DNA of 64,000 nt from Streptococcus parasanguinis CC87K (GTDB taxonomy: Bacteria; Bacillota; Bacilli; Lactobacillales; Streptococcaceae). The notes beneath the pieces were generated by a model that saw only the letters and a list, made by a program, of their open reading frames with translations, was not told the origin of the DNA and made no database searches. The translations under genes and the position numbers were made by a program. Positions 55,045 to 64,000 of this stretch are shown piece after piece. The first letter of the stretch is position 1, and every line of letters begins with the position of its first letter. The stretch lies in contig NZ_KI669401.1 of NCBI RefSeq assembly GCF_000507765.1, positions 124,001 to 188,000 on the forward strand, read 5' to 3'.

Positions 55045-55647
55045 ATGAACGCATTTAAGCAATTTTGGATACAGTATGCAGATTTTTCAAGTAAGACCAG
55101 TCGGGCCCATTTTTGGCTAGCTTTTTTCTGGAATTCCCTGATTTCTTTGCCTCTTTGGGTTTTTTACATCGTGACCTCTTTATCCCATCAAAATGCTCAA
55201 GAAACGCTCAATTTTTCAACTGTTCATTCTAAGACAGGTTTATGGGCGCTCGCTTTCTTAGCGTTCTTTTACTTCCTCATTTTGGTACCCAGTCAAGCCA
55301 TTTGTGTGCGTCGCTTGCGGGATGCTGGGATTCATTGGTCTTGGATTTTTTTGAACCTTGGTCCGGTTCTGCTCTATTTGTTGACGGGTCTAGATATTTT
55401 CCTATTTCTCTGGGTAATTACAGTTATTTCCCTCTTGATTCTCATGATGCTTCCAGGGAAAAACACCTTCCCACAACCAGTAGAAACTCCTATGGGAGTG
55501 GCTTCTGAACCACAGGTCACAGCGACAGGGGGGAGCTTTGGAGGAAACTCGTTTGAGCAAATTCCTAATTTTGTAGCAGCACCTGATTTGTCTGATGAAA
55601 AACCACCATTGGAACAAAAAATGGCTGCTGAACACGAAATCCACTAA
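55045..55647 (+). CDS. DUF805 membrane protein
   Basis: A 200-residue protein. The N-terminal FKQFWIQYADFSSKTSRAHFW and the VRRLRDAGIHWSW motif between helices are the DUF805 signature. Four membrane helices end near residue 140, followed by a Pro/Gly/Glu-rich cytosolic tail. The function is unknown. AAAGGTAG lies before the ATG. Confidence 0.88.
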   Translation: MNAFKQFWIQYADFSSKTSRAHFWLAFFWNSLISLPLWVFYIVTSLSHQNAQETLNFSTVHSKTGLWALAFLAFFYFLILVPSQAICVRRLRDAGIHWSWIFLNLGPVLLYLLTGLDIFLFLWVITVISLLILMMLPGKNTFPQPVETPMGVASEPQVTATGGSFGGNSFEQIPNFVAAPDLSDEKPPLEQKMAAEHEIH

Positions 55648-55670
55648 ACTGATAGAGATAAGAGAGTTTC

Positions 55671-56705
55671 ATGCAAGCAATTACCGACACTAAACATCTG
55701 ACGGTTCAAACTCTGCCTCCTATTCTTGTCTTGACGGGTGAGGATGTAGGTCAATTTGAATGGTTAAAAAAAGACATTTTAAAAAAAATAGGCTATGATC
55801 CTTCAGATTTGAATTATTCTTATTTTGATATGAAGGAAGCCTCCTATGCTGAGGTCGAGCTGGATTTGGTTAGTCTTCCCTTTTTTGCAGATGAAAAAAT
55901 CGTGATTTTAGATCACTTATTGGATCTGACCACTGCCAAGAAACGCAATTTAACCGATGAAGATCTGAAACAATTTGAAAACTATCTGGAAAATCCTTCT
56001 GAATCGACCCGTTTGGTGATATTTGCAGAAGGAAAATTAGATAGTAAGCGCCGCTTGGTCAAACTCCTAAAACGGGATGCCCAAATCATTGAAGCGACCA
56101 CTCCTAAAGAGCAAGATTTAAAGCGTTATTTTTCTGGTCAGGCGCAAGAATTGGGCTTACACTTTGTGGGCGATTCCTTGGACCAGCTGCTCTTAAAATC
56201 TGGCTATGATTTTGGAGAGTTACAGAAGAATCTCGCTCTATTGCAGGCTTATAAAGAAGATGGTCAGATTACCCTCCAAGATATCGAGGAGGTTGTTCCA
56301 AAGTCCTTGCAAGATAATATTTTTGATCTGACACAGATGATTCTCAAAGGCCAAATCGATCAAGCCCGGAATTTGGTTAAGGATCTTCGCCTACAAGGTG
56401 AAGATGAGATAAAATTGATCGCTATTTTGTTGGGGCAATTCCGAATGTTTTCTCAGGTTAAAATTTTCTCAGAAGAAGGCCAAACTGAAAGCCAAATTGT
56501 AGCGAACTTGTCGGACTTGTCAGGACGCAAGGTCAATCCTTACCAGGTGAAGTTCGCCCTACGGGATAGCCGTAGGCTTTCCCTATCCTTTTTGAAGCAA
56601 GCTATGATGACCTTCATCGAGACGGATTATGCGATTAAAAGTGGAACATATGAAAAAGACTACTTATTTGATTTGGCCCTGTTGAAAGTAGCGAATAGCG
56701 TCTAA
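55671..56705 (+). CDS. holA: DNA polymerase III delta subunit
   Basis: A 344-residue clamp-loader subunit: ILVLTGEDVGQFEWLKKDI at the N-terminus, VSLPFFADEKIVILDH, and the C-terminal collar domain with LLGQFRMFSQVKIF and FALRDSRRLSLSFL. It opens the beta sliding clamp. It precedes sodA, as in other streptococci. GAGAG lies before the ATG. Confidence 0.93.
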   Translation: MQAITDTKHLTVQTLPPILVLTGEDVGQFEWLKKDILKKIGYDPSDLNYSYFDMKEASYAEVELDLVSLPFFADEKIVILDHLLDLTTAKKRNLTDEDLKQFENYLENPSESTRLVIFAEGKLDSKRRLVKLLKRDAQIIEATTPKEQDLKRYFSGQAQELGLHFVGDSLDQLLLKSGYDFGELQKNLALLQAYKEDGQITLQDIEEVVPKSLQDNIFDLTQMILKGQIDQARNLVKDLRLQGEDEIKLIAILLGQFRMFSQVKIFSEEGQTESQIVANLSDLSGRKVNPYQVKFALRDSRRLSLSFLKQAMMTFIETDYAIKSGTYEKDYLFDLALLKVANSV

Positions 56706-56793
56706 CGATGAATGAAATCGCAAGCAGATTAGTTGAATAATTTAGCTGTTTGCGTTATCATCAAGTCAGTAATAAAGAAAAGAGGACCATAAA

Positions 56794-57399
56794 ATGGCTA
56801 TCATTTTACCAGAATTACCATATGCTTATGATGCATTGGAACCTTATATCGATGAAGAAACCATGCATTTGCACCATGATAAACACCATCAAACATATGT
56901 AAACAATGTGAATGCAGCTCTTGAAAAACATCCTGAAATTGGAGAAGACCTTGAAAGCTTGTTAGCTGATGTTGAATCCATTCCAGCTGACATTCGCCAA
57001 GCTGTGATCAACAATGGTGGTGGTCATTTGAACCACGCTCTTTTCTGGGAATTGATGACTCCAGAACAAACAGCTCCTTCAGCAGAACTTGCTGCAGCGA
57101 TTGATGCTACATTTGGTTCATTTGAAGACTTCAAAGCAGCCTTCAAAGCAGCAGCAACGACACGTTTTGGTTCTGGCTGGGCATGGTTGGTTGTTAACAA
57201 AGAAGGCAAACTCGAAGTGACTTCAACAGCAAACCAAGATACACCAATCTCTGAAGGTAAAACACCAATCCTTGGTTTGGATGTTTGGGAACATGCCTAC
57301 TACGTGAAATACCGTAACGTACGCCCTGACTACATCAAAGCTTTCTTCTCAGTGATCAACTGGAATAAAGTTAATGAATTGTTTGCAGCAGCAAAATAA
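56794..57399 (+). CDS. sodA: superoxide dismutase (Mn/Fe)
   Basis: A 201-residue SOD with metal ligands His27, His81, Asp163 and His167 (in DVWEHAYY) and the second-shell GSGWAWLV. It removes superoxide in the cytoplasm; streptococcal enzymes use Mn. AAAGAGGA precedes the ATG. It has its own terminator, consistent with separate oxidative-stress control. Confidence 0.97.
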   Translation: MAIILPELPYAYDALEPYIDEETMHLHHDKHHQTYVNNVNAALEKHPEIGEDLESLLADVESIPADIRQAVINNGGGHLNHALFWELMTPEQTAPSAELAAAIDATFGSFEDFKAAFKAAATTRFGSGWAWLVVNKEGKLEVTSTANQDTPISEGKTPILGLDVWEHAYYVKYRNVRPDYIKAFFSVINWNKVNELFAAAK

Positions 57400-57411
57400 T
57401 AAAATGAAGGA

Positions 57412-57450
57412 ATCTATAAGAGCAAGTATTGGCTCTTATAGATTTTTTTA
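57412..57450 (+). terminator. terminator after sodA
   Basis: ATCTATAAGAGC (57412-57423) pairs perfectly with GCTCTTATAGAT (57432-57443), then seven Ts. Confidence 0.95.
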
Positions 57451-57609
57451 TTTGCATCCGAAAAATCGGAGTATAATTTCTTGCGTTTGGTCAGGAAAAT
57501 GATACACTAGTAGGAGTGTGTCTTACTTGTCTGAAGCCTGGTTTGAAGGGCCTAGGCAAGGAAAAGATAAACCTTAAAATGAAAACTGAAACATTCAGGG
57601 AGAAATGAA

Positions 57610-59082
57610 ATGACTAGTATTACCATTACTAAAGGAGCCGTTGAGACGCCTATCTATTTGCGGATGTTAAATCGTCATGGCTTGATTGCAGGTGCAACAG
57701 GAACAGGAAAAACGGTTACGCTCAAGGTCCTAACAGAAAAATTAAGCAAAGAAGGCATTCCGGTCTTTCTAGCCGATATCAAGGGAGATTTATCTGGCTT
57801 AGCCAAAGCCGGGCAATGGACGCCAAAACTGGAAGAACGCTACAAACTTCTTGGGATCACAGATCCGTTTGAGCCACAAGCCTTCCCAGTTCGATTGTGG
57901 GACGTCTTTGGCCAAGCTGGTCATCCTGTTCGGGCGACCGTCGAAGGGATGGGGTCATTGCTTCTGTCTCGTCTACTTGATTTGAATGAAACCCAATCAG
58001 GAATTCTCGCAATTGTCTTTAAAGTAGCCCAAGAGAAAGATTGGCCTTTGATTGATTTGAAGGACCTGCAAAGCCTTTTAAAGGAAGTCTATGAACACAG
58101 TTCAGACTATTCGGCCCAATATGGCAATATCACCAAACAATCTGTCGGAGCGATCCAAAGAAGTCTCTTGGTTCTCGAAGAAGAAGGAGCAGACCAGTTT
58201 TTCGGAGAGCCCGCACTTGATTTAAATGACTTCATGCAACTTGATGCATCTGGTCGTGGTTATATCAATATTCTTTCGGCTACAAAGCTCTTTCATTCAC
58301 CAAAATTGTACTCAACCTTTTTGATTTGGATGCTGTCTCGTCTTTTTGAAACACTTCCAGAGGTTGGGGATCCTGAAAAGCCAAAATTGGTCTTCTTCTT
58401 TGATGAAGCGCATCTTCTCTTCAAGGATGCAAGCAAGCTCTTTCTTGAGAAGGTTGAGCAAGTGGTACGCCTAATTCGTTCGAAGGGTGTAGGGATTTAC
58501 TTTATTACCCAAAATCCTCAAGACCTTCCAGAATCTGTTTTGGCACAGCTTGGAAATCGTGTTCAGCATGCACTTCGAGCTTATACACCAAAAGAAATGA
58601 AGGCGATCAAGGTTGCTGCCCAAAGTTTTCGTCCAAATCCAGATTTTGATACTGAAACAGTGATCACAGAGTTAGGGACAGGGGAAGCCTTGGTTTCTTT
58701 CCTCAATGAAAAGGGACAGCCTAGTGTGGTTGAGCGTGCTTATATTCTCTCTCCTCAATCGAGTTTTGACCTCTTAAATGAGAGTGAACAATTGGCCTTG
58801 ATCACAACATCGCCTTTCCATCAAAAGTATGCGACGACGATTGATCGGGAATCTGCCTATGAAAAATTAGCAGCTAAAGCAAGCAAGGAAGCACAAGAAG
58901 AAGAGCAAAAAGAAGCAGAAAAAGAACGAGCTGCGGTGGAAAAAGCAGAGCAAAAACGCAGTCCAGGTCGCCCAAGAAAATCCAGTCTTGAAAAAGCCAA
59001 GGATTCCTTCTTGAGTTCCTTATTCCGGACGATTGCGCGTGAGATTGCTAAGCTAATTATGGGCTCCTTTAAACGGAAATAA
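57610..59082 (+). CDS. HerA/DUF853-type ATPase (YjgR-like)
   Basis: A 490-residue P-loop ATPase. Walker A GATGTGKT is at residues 28-35, then ADIKGDLSGLA, and Walker B LVFFFDEAHLLF near 258-269, followed by SKGVGIYFITQNPQDLP. The C-terminal 80 residues are a Lys/Glu-rich coiled coil ending in a basic RKSSLEKAKDSFLS segment. The family is related to HerA/FtsK pumps; the role is unknown. GGGAG precedes the ATG. Confidence 0.9.
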   Translation: MTSITITKGAVETPIYLRMLNRHGLIAGATGTGKTVTLKVLTEKLSKEGIPVFLADIKGDLSGLAKAGQWTPKLEERYKLLGITDPFEPQAFPVRLWDVFGQAGHPVRATVEGMGSLLLSRLLDLNETQSGILAIVFKVAQEKDWPLIDLKDLQSLLKEVYEHSSDYSAQYGNITKQSVGAIQRSLLVLEEEGADQFFGEPALDLNDFMQLDASGRGYINILSATKLFHSPKLYSTFLIWMLSRLFETLPEVGDPEKPKLVFFFDEAHLLFKDASKLFLEKVEQVVRLIRSKGVGIYFITQNPQDLPESVLAQLGNRVQHALRAYTPKEMKAIKVAAQSFRPNPDFDTETVITELGTGEALVSFLNEKGQPSVVERAYILSPQSSFDLLNESEQLALITTSPFHQKYATTIDRESAYEKLAAKASKEAQEEEQKEAEKERAAVEKAEQKRSPGRPRKSSLEKAKDSFLSSLFRTIAREIAKLIMGSFKRK

Positions 59083-59180
59083 GCCTTTGATGAAAAGAAA
59101 TAAACTTTTTAAAAAGAAACCGTTTTCTCTTTCTGATAATTCTTGTTATTTTCAGTAGAATCTTTTATAATTAATCTCGT

Positions 59181-60248
59181 ATGAAAAAATATTTTAATCT
59201 ACGCTCGATCATGATTGCGGTCAGTATTTTATTGTGCTTAGTGGGAACAAGCGCACTGGGCTACTTGCATCTTACGCAACCAACAGCATCAGCAATTGAA
59301 AAAAAAGCAAAGAAAACAAAAGAAGCAAAAGAACAAGATATCGAAAAGTCTACCCCTGAGACGAAAAAACCACGTGTCAAATCTCCTGAAGCTAAGCAAG
59401 CAGTAGTAGATGCAGACATGGAAACGATGAGTGCTTATGGCCTTGTCTATGATTATGCTAATAAAGGCTTGGTAGAGGTTGTTCAGGATTTCCTAGCGGA
59501 AAGTGGAATTGATCCGTCACAAGTTGCCTTCACGTATCGCAATGCCATTACTGGAGAGCAATTTGCCATGAATGATCTTCAACCAATGACGGCAGGTAGT
59601 ACCTATAAGCTACCGTTGAACATGTTGGTGGTGGATGAAGTCGCAAAAGGCAAACTCAATTTAACAGACCGGTTTGACATTACCAATACCTACTATGAAT
59701 ATGTAGGGGAGCATGACAATTACGTTGCTGCCTTTGATGGAGCCATGTCTATTCCTGATATGCAGCGCTATTCATTGGTTTACTCTGAAAATACTCCAGC
59801 CTATGCCTTGGCAGATCGTTTAGGGGGAATGGAGCAAGCGCGTAAGCTATTCAGTCGCTATGGTCAATCTCGTTCACCAGAAGTCAAAACCTTTAGCGAA
59901 GATAATAAAACGACAACAGATTATTACATCCATGTCTTGGAATATCTTTGGAATCATCAAGAAAAATATGCAGATTTACTAGAACTGATCGGGGAGTCTT
60001 TCCCAGGTGAGTACTATAAGAAATTCTTGCCAGATTTGGTCATTCAACAAAAACCAGGTTATGTTGCTGAAGCACTCAATGTGGATGCGATTGTCCGTGA
60101 ATCAACTCCTTATTTGGTTGCCATCTACACTGCAGGACTTGGAGGTACGACTCCGGAAAGTTCTGAAATCAGTGGCGTTGGTCTTTATCAATTGGGGCAA
60201 TTGGCTTATGTTATCAATGAATGGCATCGTGTCAATATGAATGAATAA
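59181..60248 (+). CDS. membrane-anchored serine hydrolase, class A beta-lactamase fold
   Basis: A 355-residue protein: uncleaved N-terminal anchor (about 11-31), charged linker, then a beta-lactamase/transpeptidase-like domain with S140-T-Y-K, S202-E-N and K291-P-G in place of the class A SDN and KTG. The usual Glu166 loop motif is not obvious, so it is more likely a cell-wall hydrolase or esterase-type enzyme than a resistance determinant. It may instead bind a wall ligand. TATAAT-like DNA precedes it near 59167. Confidence 0.8.
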   Translation: MKKYFNLRSIMIAVSILLCLVGTSALGYLHLTQPTASAIEKKAKKTKEAKEQDIEKSTPETKKPRVKSPEAKQAVVDADMETMSAYGLVYDYANKGLVEVVQDFLAESGIDPSQVAFTYRNAITGEQFAMNDLQPMTAGSTYKLPLNMLVVDEVAKGKLNLTDRFDITNTYYEYVGEHDNYVAAFDGAMSIPDMQRYSLVYSENTPAYALADRLGGMEQARKLFSRYGQSRSPEVKTFSEDNKTTTDYYIHVLEYLWNHQEKYADLLELIGESFPGEYYKKFLPDLVIQQKPGYVAEALNVDAIVRESTPYLVAIYTAGLGGTTPESSEISGVGLYQLGQLAYVINEWHRVNMNE

Positions 60249-60407
60249 TCGACAGAAGGTCTGAGGGTTGCTCAGACCTTTTGTTCTAACAAAGTATCAT
60301 GAAAATGACTTGGTGTTTCGAATTACTTTTCTGTTTTAAAGAGACTTCTTTCCCTTTTCTATAAAAAGTATGTTATACTACTAATAGTAATAAGAGGAAG
60401 TATAGAC

Positions 60408-61097
60408 ATGATTACAAAGGAAGATTACCAGTTGCTCCGCTCGCATCCAGCCTTTTCTGCGCTACCAGTGGAGCTATTTGATAAATTAGCTGTTGAAATT
60501 CATGCCAGGGATATCCCTAAAGGACAAATTTTATTTTATGCAGGAGATAGGCGGGAGCGTATTTTTCTTCTGGCAAAAGGCTTTGCTCGTATTGAGCAAT
60601 TTGATTCGTCTGACCAATTCTCCTATATGGATTATATAAAGAAGGGGGCTCTGTTCCCTTATGGTGGGATGTTCCAGGATGAGCGTTACCATTATACAGC
60701 TAGTGCGGTGACGGATTTGCGTTGTTTCGTGATCCCCGTCAGTCTCTATGAATTATATGCCCAAGAGAGTAAGGAGCAGTTGCTCTTTATTATGAGAAAG
60801 CTCTCCTCCATCCTAGAATTTCAAGAGTTGCGCTTGCGCAATGTCGTGACAGCTAGTGCTAGTGAGCGCGTGATTCAATCCTTAGCCATTCTGTGCAAGG
60901 ACTATGAAAGCCTTGGAAATCAACTTCCATTTCCAATTAGTATGAAGGAAATGGCCAAATTAGCAGCCACAACTCGAGAAACAGTCAATCAAGTTTTAAA
61001 GAAACTCATCGATTCTCATAAGATCCAGTATGAGAGAAAACAACTAACTTTTCTAGATACAGCCTACTTTTTAAAAAGTTTTGAAGAGATCAACTAA
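60408..61097 (+). CDS. flp: Crp/Fnr-family regulator of the arginine deiminase operon
   Basis: A 229-residue regulator: cyclic-nucleotide-binding-like domain (about 18-125), dimer helix, and a winged-helix Crp domain (about 150-215) with recognition helix MAKLAATTRETVNQVLKKL. No Fnr-type N-terminal Cys cluster is present. Genes of this type beside arcA (Flp/FlpS) activate the arc genes under anaerobic or low-sugar conditions in oral streptococci and S. suis. It has its own promoter (TGTTATACT near 60371) and lies 236 bases before arcA. Confidence 0.85.
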   Translation: MITKEDYQLLRSHPAFSALPVELFDKLAVEIHARDIPKGQILFYAGDRRERIFLLAKGFARIEQFDSSDQFSYMDYIKKGALFPYGGMFQDERYHYTASAVTDLRCFVIPVSLYELYAQESKEQLLFIMRKLSSILEFQELRLRNVVTASASERVIQSLAILCKDYESLGNQLPFPISMKEMAKLAATTRETVNQVLKKLIDSHKIQYERKQLTFLDTAYFLKSFEEIN

Positions 61098-61253
61098 TTC
61101 GTTGATCTTTTTTTATTTTTTACAAAAAAATATATATTCATAAAAATAATATAAAAGACAAAATATGCAAAGAAAACGCTTCATATTAACTAAAAAATAG
61201 GAAAGATTCAAAAAAACGCCAAATTCTTTGCATTCAAAAAGCAGAATCCTTTG

Positions 61254-61281
61254 TGAAAGCGGTACCAATAAAGAATATAAT
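61254..61281 (+). promoter_or_regulatory. arcA promoter with cre site over the -35 region
   Basis: TGAAAGCGGTACCA (61254-61267) matches the cre consensus at 13 of 14 positions. TATAAT follows at 61276-61281. Bound CcpA would cover the -35 region and repress the operon in glucose. A weaker cre-like AGAAAACGCTTCAT lies upstream near 61171. The 236-base gap otherwise is AT-rich with probable Flp or ArgR sites that I cannot define. Confidence 0.7.
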
Positions 61282-61333
61282 AACAATTGTAATAAGCTTG
61301 TGAACAAGCTCAAAGAAAAAAGGAGGATGACAG

Positions 61334-62563
61334 ATGTCAACTAAACCAATTCATGTTTTCTCAGAAATTGGAAAACTGAAAAAAGTAATGTTGCACCGTC
61401 CAGGTAAAGAGTTGGAAAACTTGATGCCTGACTATCTAGAGCGTCTTCTTTTTGATGATATTCCATTCTTGGAAGATGCACAAAAAGAACACGACAATTT
61501 TGCTCAAGCGCTTCGTAACGAAGGAATCGAAGTACTTTATCTTGAAAAATTGGCAGCTGAGTCATTGACTACTCCAGAAATTCGCGAACAATTCATCGAA
61601 GAATATCTTGATGAAGCAAACATTCGTGGACGCCAAACTAAAAACGCTATTCGCGAAATCCTTCGTGGTATTGAAGACAACCAAGAATTGGTTGAAAAAA
61701 CAATGGCTGGTTTCCAAAAAGCTGAGCTTCCAGAAATTCCAGAAGCTGACAAAGGCTTGACAGACCTTGTTGAATCTGACTACCCATTTGCGATTGATCC
61801 AATGCCAAACTTGTACTTCACACGTGACCCATTTGCTACAATTGGGAATGCAGTATCATTGAACCACATGTATGCTGATACACGTAACCGTGAAACTTTG
61901 TATGGTAAATACATCTTCAAATATCACCCAGTATATGGTGGTAATGTAGAATTGGTATACAACCGTGAAGAAGATACTCGTATCGAAGGTGGGGACGAAT
62001 TGGTCCTTTCTAAAGATGTCTTGGCAGTTGGTATCTCACAACGTACAGATGCTGCATCAATTGAAAAATTGTTGGTAAACATCTTCAAGAAGAACGTTGG
62101 CTTCAAGAAAGTATTGGCCTTCGAATTTGCGAACAACCGTAAATTCATGCACTTGGATACAGTATTCACAATGGTGGACTACGATAAATTCACTATCCAC
62201 CCAGAAATCCAAGGCAACCTTCGCGTCTTCTCTGTAACATATGAAAATGAAGCATTGAAGATTGTTGAAGAAAAAGGTGATTTGGCTGAATTGCTTGCTG
62301 AAAACCTTGGTGTTGAAAAAGTTACATTGATCCCTTGTGGTGATGGCAATGTGGTTGCAGCTGCTCGTGAACAATGGAACGACGGTTCAAATACTCTTAC
62401 AATCGCACCTGGTGTAGTAGTTGTATACGATCGTAACACAGTTACAAACAAGAAATTAGAAGAATACGGACTTCGTTTGATTAAGATCCGCGGAAGTGAA
62501 TTGGTTCGCGGTCGTGGTGGACCTCGTTGTATGTCAATGCCATTTGAACGTGAAGAAATCTAA
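61334..62563 (+). CDS. arcA: arginine deiminase
   Basis: A 409-residue enzyme of normal length: [23 protein letters not shown] at the N-terminus, [31 protein letters not shown], and catalytic Cys399 in [13 protein letters not shown]. It converts arginine to citrulline and ammonia, which raises pH and protects against acid. GGAGG precedes the ATG. Codon use shifts to the favoured codons of highly expressed genes. Confidence 0.98.
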   Translation: MSTKPIHVFSEIGKLKKVMLHRPGKELENLMPDYLERLLFDDIPFLEDAQKEHDNFAQALRNEGIEVLYLEKLAAESLTTPEIREQFIEEYLDEANIRGRQTKNAIREILRGIEDNQELVEKTMAGFQKAELPEIPEADKGLTDLVESDYPFAIDPMPNLYFTRDPFATIGNAVSLNHMYADTRNRETLYGKYIFKYHPVYGGNVELVYNREEDTRIEGGDELVLSKDVLAVGISQRTDAASIEKLLVNIFKKNVGFKKVLAFEFANNRKFMHLDTVFTMVDYDKFTIHPEIQGNLRVFSVTYENEALKIVEEKGDLAELLAENLGVEKVTLIPCGDGNVVAAAREQWNDGSNTLTIAPGVVVVYDRNTVTNKKLEEYGLRLIKIRGSELVRGRGGPRCMSMPFEREEI

Positions 62564-62575
62564 TAGAGAAGACCG

Positions 62576-62601
62576 AGAGCTGGTCTTGAGGGATCAGCTC
62601 T
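62576..62601 (+). other. intercistronic hairpin between arcA and arcB
   Basis: AGAGCTGGTC pairs with GATCAGCTCT with one G-U pair. The downstream bases are not a T-run, so mRNA processing or stabilisation is more likely than termination. Confidence 0.6.
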
Positions 62602-62648
62602 TCCTTCTTACTGATCAATACTAGAAAGAAAATAGGAGACAATTAGAA

Positions 62649-63665
62649 ATGACAGATTCAGTATTCCAAGGACGTAGCTTCTTGGCAGAAAAAGACTTTA
62701 CACGTGCAGAGTTAGAATACCTTATCGGACTTTCAGCTCACTTGAAAGACCTTAAAAAACGCAACATTGAACACCACTATCTTGCTGGTAAAAACATTGC
62801 GCTTTTGTTTGAAAAAACTTCAACTCGTACTCGTGCTGCCTTCACAACAGCAGCTATCGACCTTGGTGCTCACCCAGAATACCTAGGTGCAAACGACATC
62901 CAACTTGGTAAAAAAGAATCTACAGAAGATACTGCTAAAGTTCTTGGACGTATGTTTGACGGTATTGAATTCCGTGGTTTCAGCCAACGTATGGTTGAAG
63001 AATTGGCTGAATTCTCAGGTGTTCCAGTTTGGAATGGTTTGACTGACGAATGGCACCCAACTCAAATGCTTGCAGACTACTTGACAGTTCAAGAAAACTT
63101 TGGACGTTTGGAAGGTTTGACACTTGTATACTGTGGTGATGGACGTAACAACGTTGCGAACAGCCTTCTTGTAACAGGTGCTATCCTTGGTGTGAACGTA
63201 CACATCTTCTCACCAAAAGAACTCTTCCCAGAAAAAGAAATCGTTGAATTGGCAGAAGGATTTGCAAAAGAAAGTGGCGCTCATATCTTGATCACTGAAG
63301 ATGCTGACGAAGCAGTGAAAGGTGCAGACGTACTTTACACTGACGTTTGGGTATCAATGGGTGAAGAAGACAAATTTGCAGAACGTGTTGCCCTTTTGAA
63401 ACCTTACCAAGTAAACATGGATTTGATTAAGAAAGCTGATAACGAAGACTTGATCTTCTTGCACTGCTTGCCAGCCTTCCACGATACAAATACTGTTTAC
63501 GGTAAAGATGTTGCTGAAAAATTCGGCGTAGAAGAAATGGAAGTTACTGACGAAGTGTTCCGCAGCAAATATGCTCGTCACTTTGACCAAGCTGAAAACC
63601 GTATGCACACAATCAAAGCGGTTATGGCAGCTACTCTTGGTAACTTGTACATTCCAAAAGTTTAA
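62649..63665 (+). CDS. arcB: catabolic ornithine carbamoyltransferase
   Basis: A 338-residue transcarbamylase: carbamoyl-phosphate loop S-T-R-T-R (in [11 protein letters not shown]), [22 protein letters not shown], and ornithine-binding HCLPAFHD. In the deiminase pathway it splits citrulline into ornithine and carbamoyl phosphate. AGGAG precedes the ATG. Confidence 0.98.
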   Translation: MTDSVFQGRSFLAEKDFTRAELEYLIGLSAHLKDLKKRNIEHHYLAGKNIALLFEKTSTRTRAAFTTAAIDLGAHPEYLGANDIQLGKKESTEDTAKVLGRMFDGIEFRGFSQRMVEELAEFSGVPVWNGLTDEWHPTQMLADYLTVQENFGRLEGLTLVYCGDGRNNVANSLLVTGAILGVNVHIFSPKELFPEKEIVELAEGFAKESGAHILITEDADEAVKGADVLYTDVWVSMGEEDKFAERVALLKPYQVNMDLIKKADNEDLIFLHCLPAFHDTNTVYGKDVAEKFGVEEMEVTDEVFRSKYARHFDQAENRMHTIKAVMAATLGNLYIPKV

Positions 63666-63691
63666 GACTTTATAACCGTATACCAACAGCT

Positions 63692-63733
63692 ATAGGGGCT
63701 GGACTGCTAGCTTTAGTCCTGCTCCTATTTTTT
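63692..63733 (+). terminator. intra-operon terminator-like hairpin between arcB and arcC
   Basis: ATAGGGGCTGGACT pairs with AGTCCTGCTCCTAT (12 of 14 positions counting G-U) and is followed by six Ts. It should let only part of the transcription pass into arcC, giving a step-down in expression. Confidence 0.7.
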
Positions 63734-63750
63734 ATAGAAAGGGATACCTT

Positions 63751-64000
63751 ATGTCAAGAAAAATCGTCGTTGCTTTGGGAGGAAATGCTATTCTCTCATC
63801 TGATCCTTCTGCTCAAGCTCAACAAGAAGCACTTGTAGAAACGGCAAAACACTTAGTCAAATTAATCAAAAACGGGGATGACTTGATCATCACTCACGGA
63901 AATGGTCCTCAAGTAGGGAACCTCTTGCTCCAACACTTGGCAGCAAACTCTGAAAAGAACCCTGCTTTCCCACTTGATTCATTAGTTGCTATGACCGAAG
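63751..64000 (+). CDS. arcC: carbamate kinase, 3' end outside window
   Basis: The first 83 residues are visible: [17 protein letters not shown] (nucleotide loop), then [17 protein letters not shown], both diagnostic of carbamate kinase. It makes ATP from carbamoyl phosphate and ADP, the energy-yielding step of the deiminase pathway. AAAGGGATAC precedes the ATG. The frame is open to the window's right edge. Confidence 0.95.
   Translation, partial: MSRKIVVALGGNAILSSDPSAQAQQEALVETAKHLVKLIKNGDDLIITHGNGPQVGNLLLQHLAANSEKNPAFPLDSLVAMTE

Overview
The window is a piece of a low-GC Gram-positive chromosome, and gene content and order point to a Streptococcus of the mitis/sanguinis type. The markers are glmU-nudix-macP-mtnN, pbp2b-recR-ddl-murF, comEA-comEC behind a sigma-X (ComX) box, holA-sodA, a P-type ATPase divergent from a plsC-like acyltransferase, and flp-arcA-arcB-arcC. 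Species cannot be fixed by eye; an arginine-deiminase-positive oral species such as S. parasanguinis, S. sanguinis or S. gordonii fits. I see no rRNA, tRNA, CRISPR array, prophage or intact insertion sequence.

Layout. 1-7.1 kb: two membrane proteins, an amino-acid permease, a small DUF2829 (Tad2-like) protein coupled to a short-chain dehydrogenase, a SUKH-like protein, then a secreted PepSY protein with an OmpR-type two-component system. 7.3-17.4 kb: an accessory island of 16 small, mostly AT-rich soluble-protein genes, several resembling immunity proteins of polymorphic toxin systems (SUKH, tandem Imm26, NTF2-fold, DUF4304, DUF6985-like, DUF7716-like, DUF6707-like). No toxin gene is present, so it reads as an orphan poly-immunity locus. 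17.4-20.0 kb: Nudix, GNAT, a stand-alone PEP-binding TIM-barrel protein without its catalytic Cys, and an ASCH protein.

20.3-24.1 kb: glmU, ADP-ribose-type Nudix, macP, mtnN, nth. 24.4-30 kb: an oligopeptide-binding lipoprotein, a lipoprotein gene with a consensus cre site flanked by a 93-bp direct repeat, a VOC protein, exoA and a DUF3290/DUF421 membrane pair. 30.1-36.2 kb: the cell-wall and repair block pbp2b, recR, ddl, murF, Nudix. 36.2-40.3 kb: three tandem TIGR02206 membrane paralogues and a DUF2207 protein. 40.5-47 kb: prfC, a PH-domain protein, a CorA transporter, the DEAD-box helicase cshA with a long structured leader, and a galactose-mutarotase-like protein. 47-55 kb: GIY-YIG protein, trmN6-like methyltransferase, lipoprotein, P-type ATPase, plsC, comEA and comEC. 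55-64 kb: DUF805, holA, sodA, HerA/DUF853 ATPase, a beta-lactamase-fold serine hydrolase, and the arginine deiminase operon, whose arcC runs off the right edge.

An intergenic repeat of about 180-230 bp with TGGGAC-type inverted ends and a variable centre occurs three times (1.2, 27.3 and 33.9 kb), and a different multi-hairpin element lies upstream of glmU. Genes in the conserved blocks are spaced or overlapped like operons. Most intergenic gaps hold recognisable Rho-independent terminators and extended -10 promoters. Family names were assigned by reading the proteins, not by database search.
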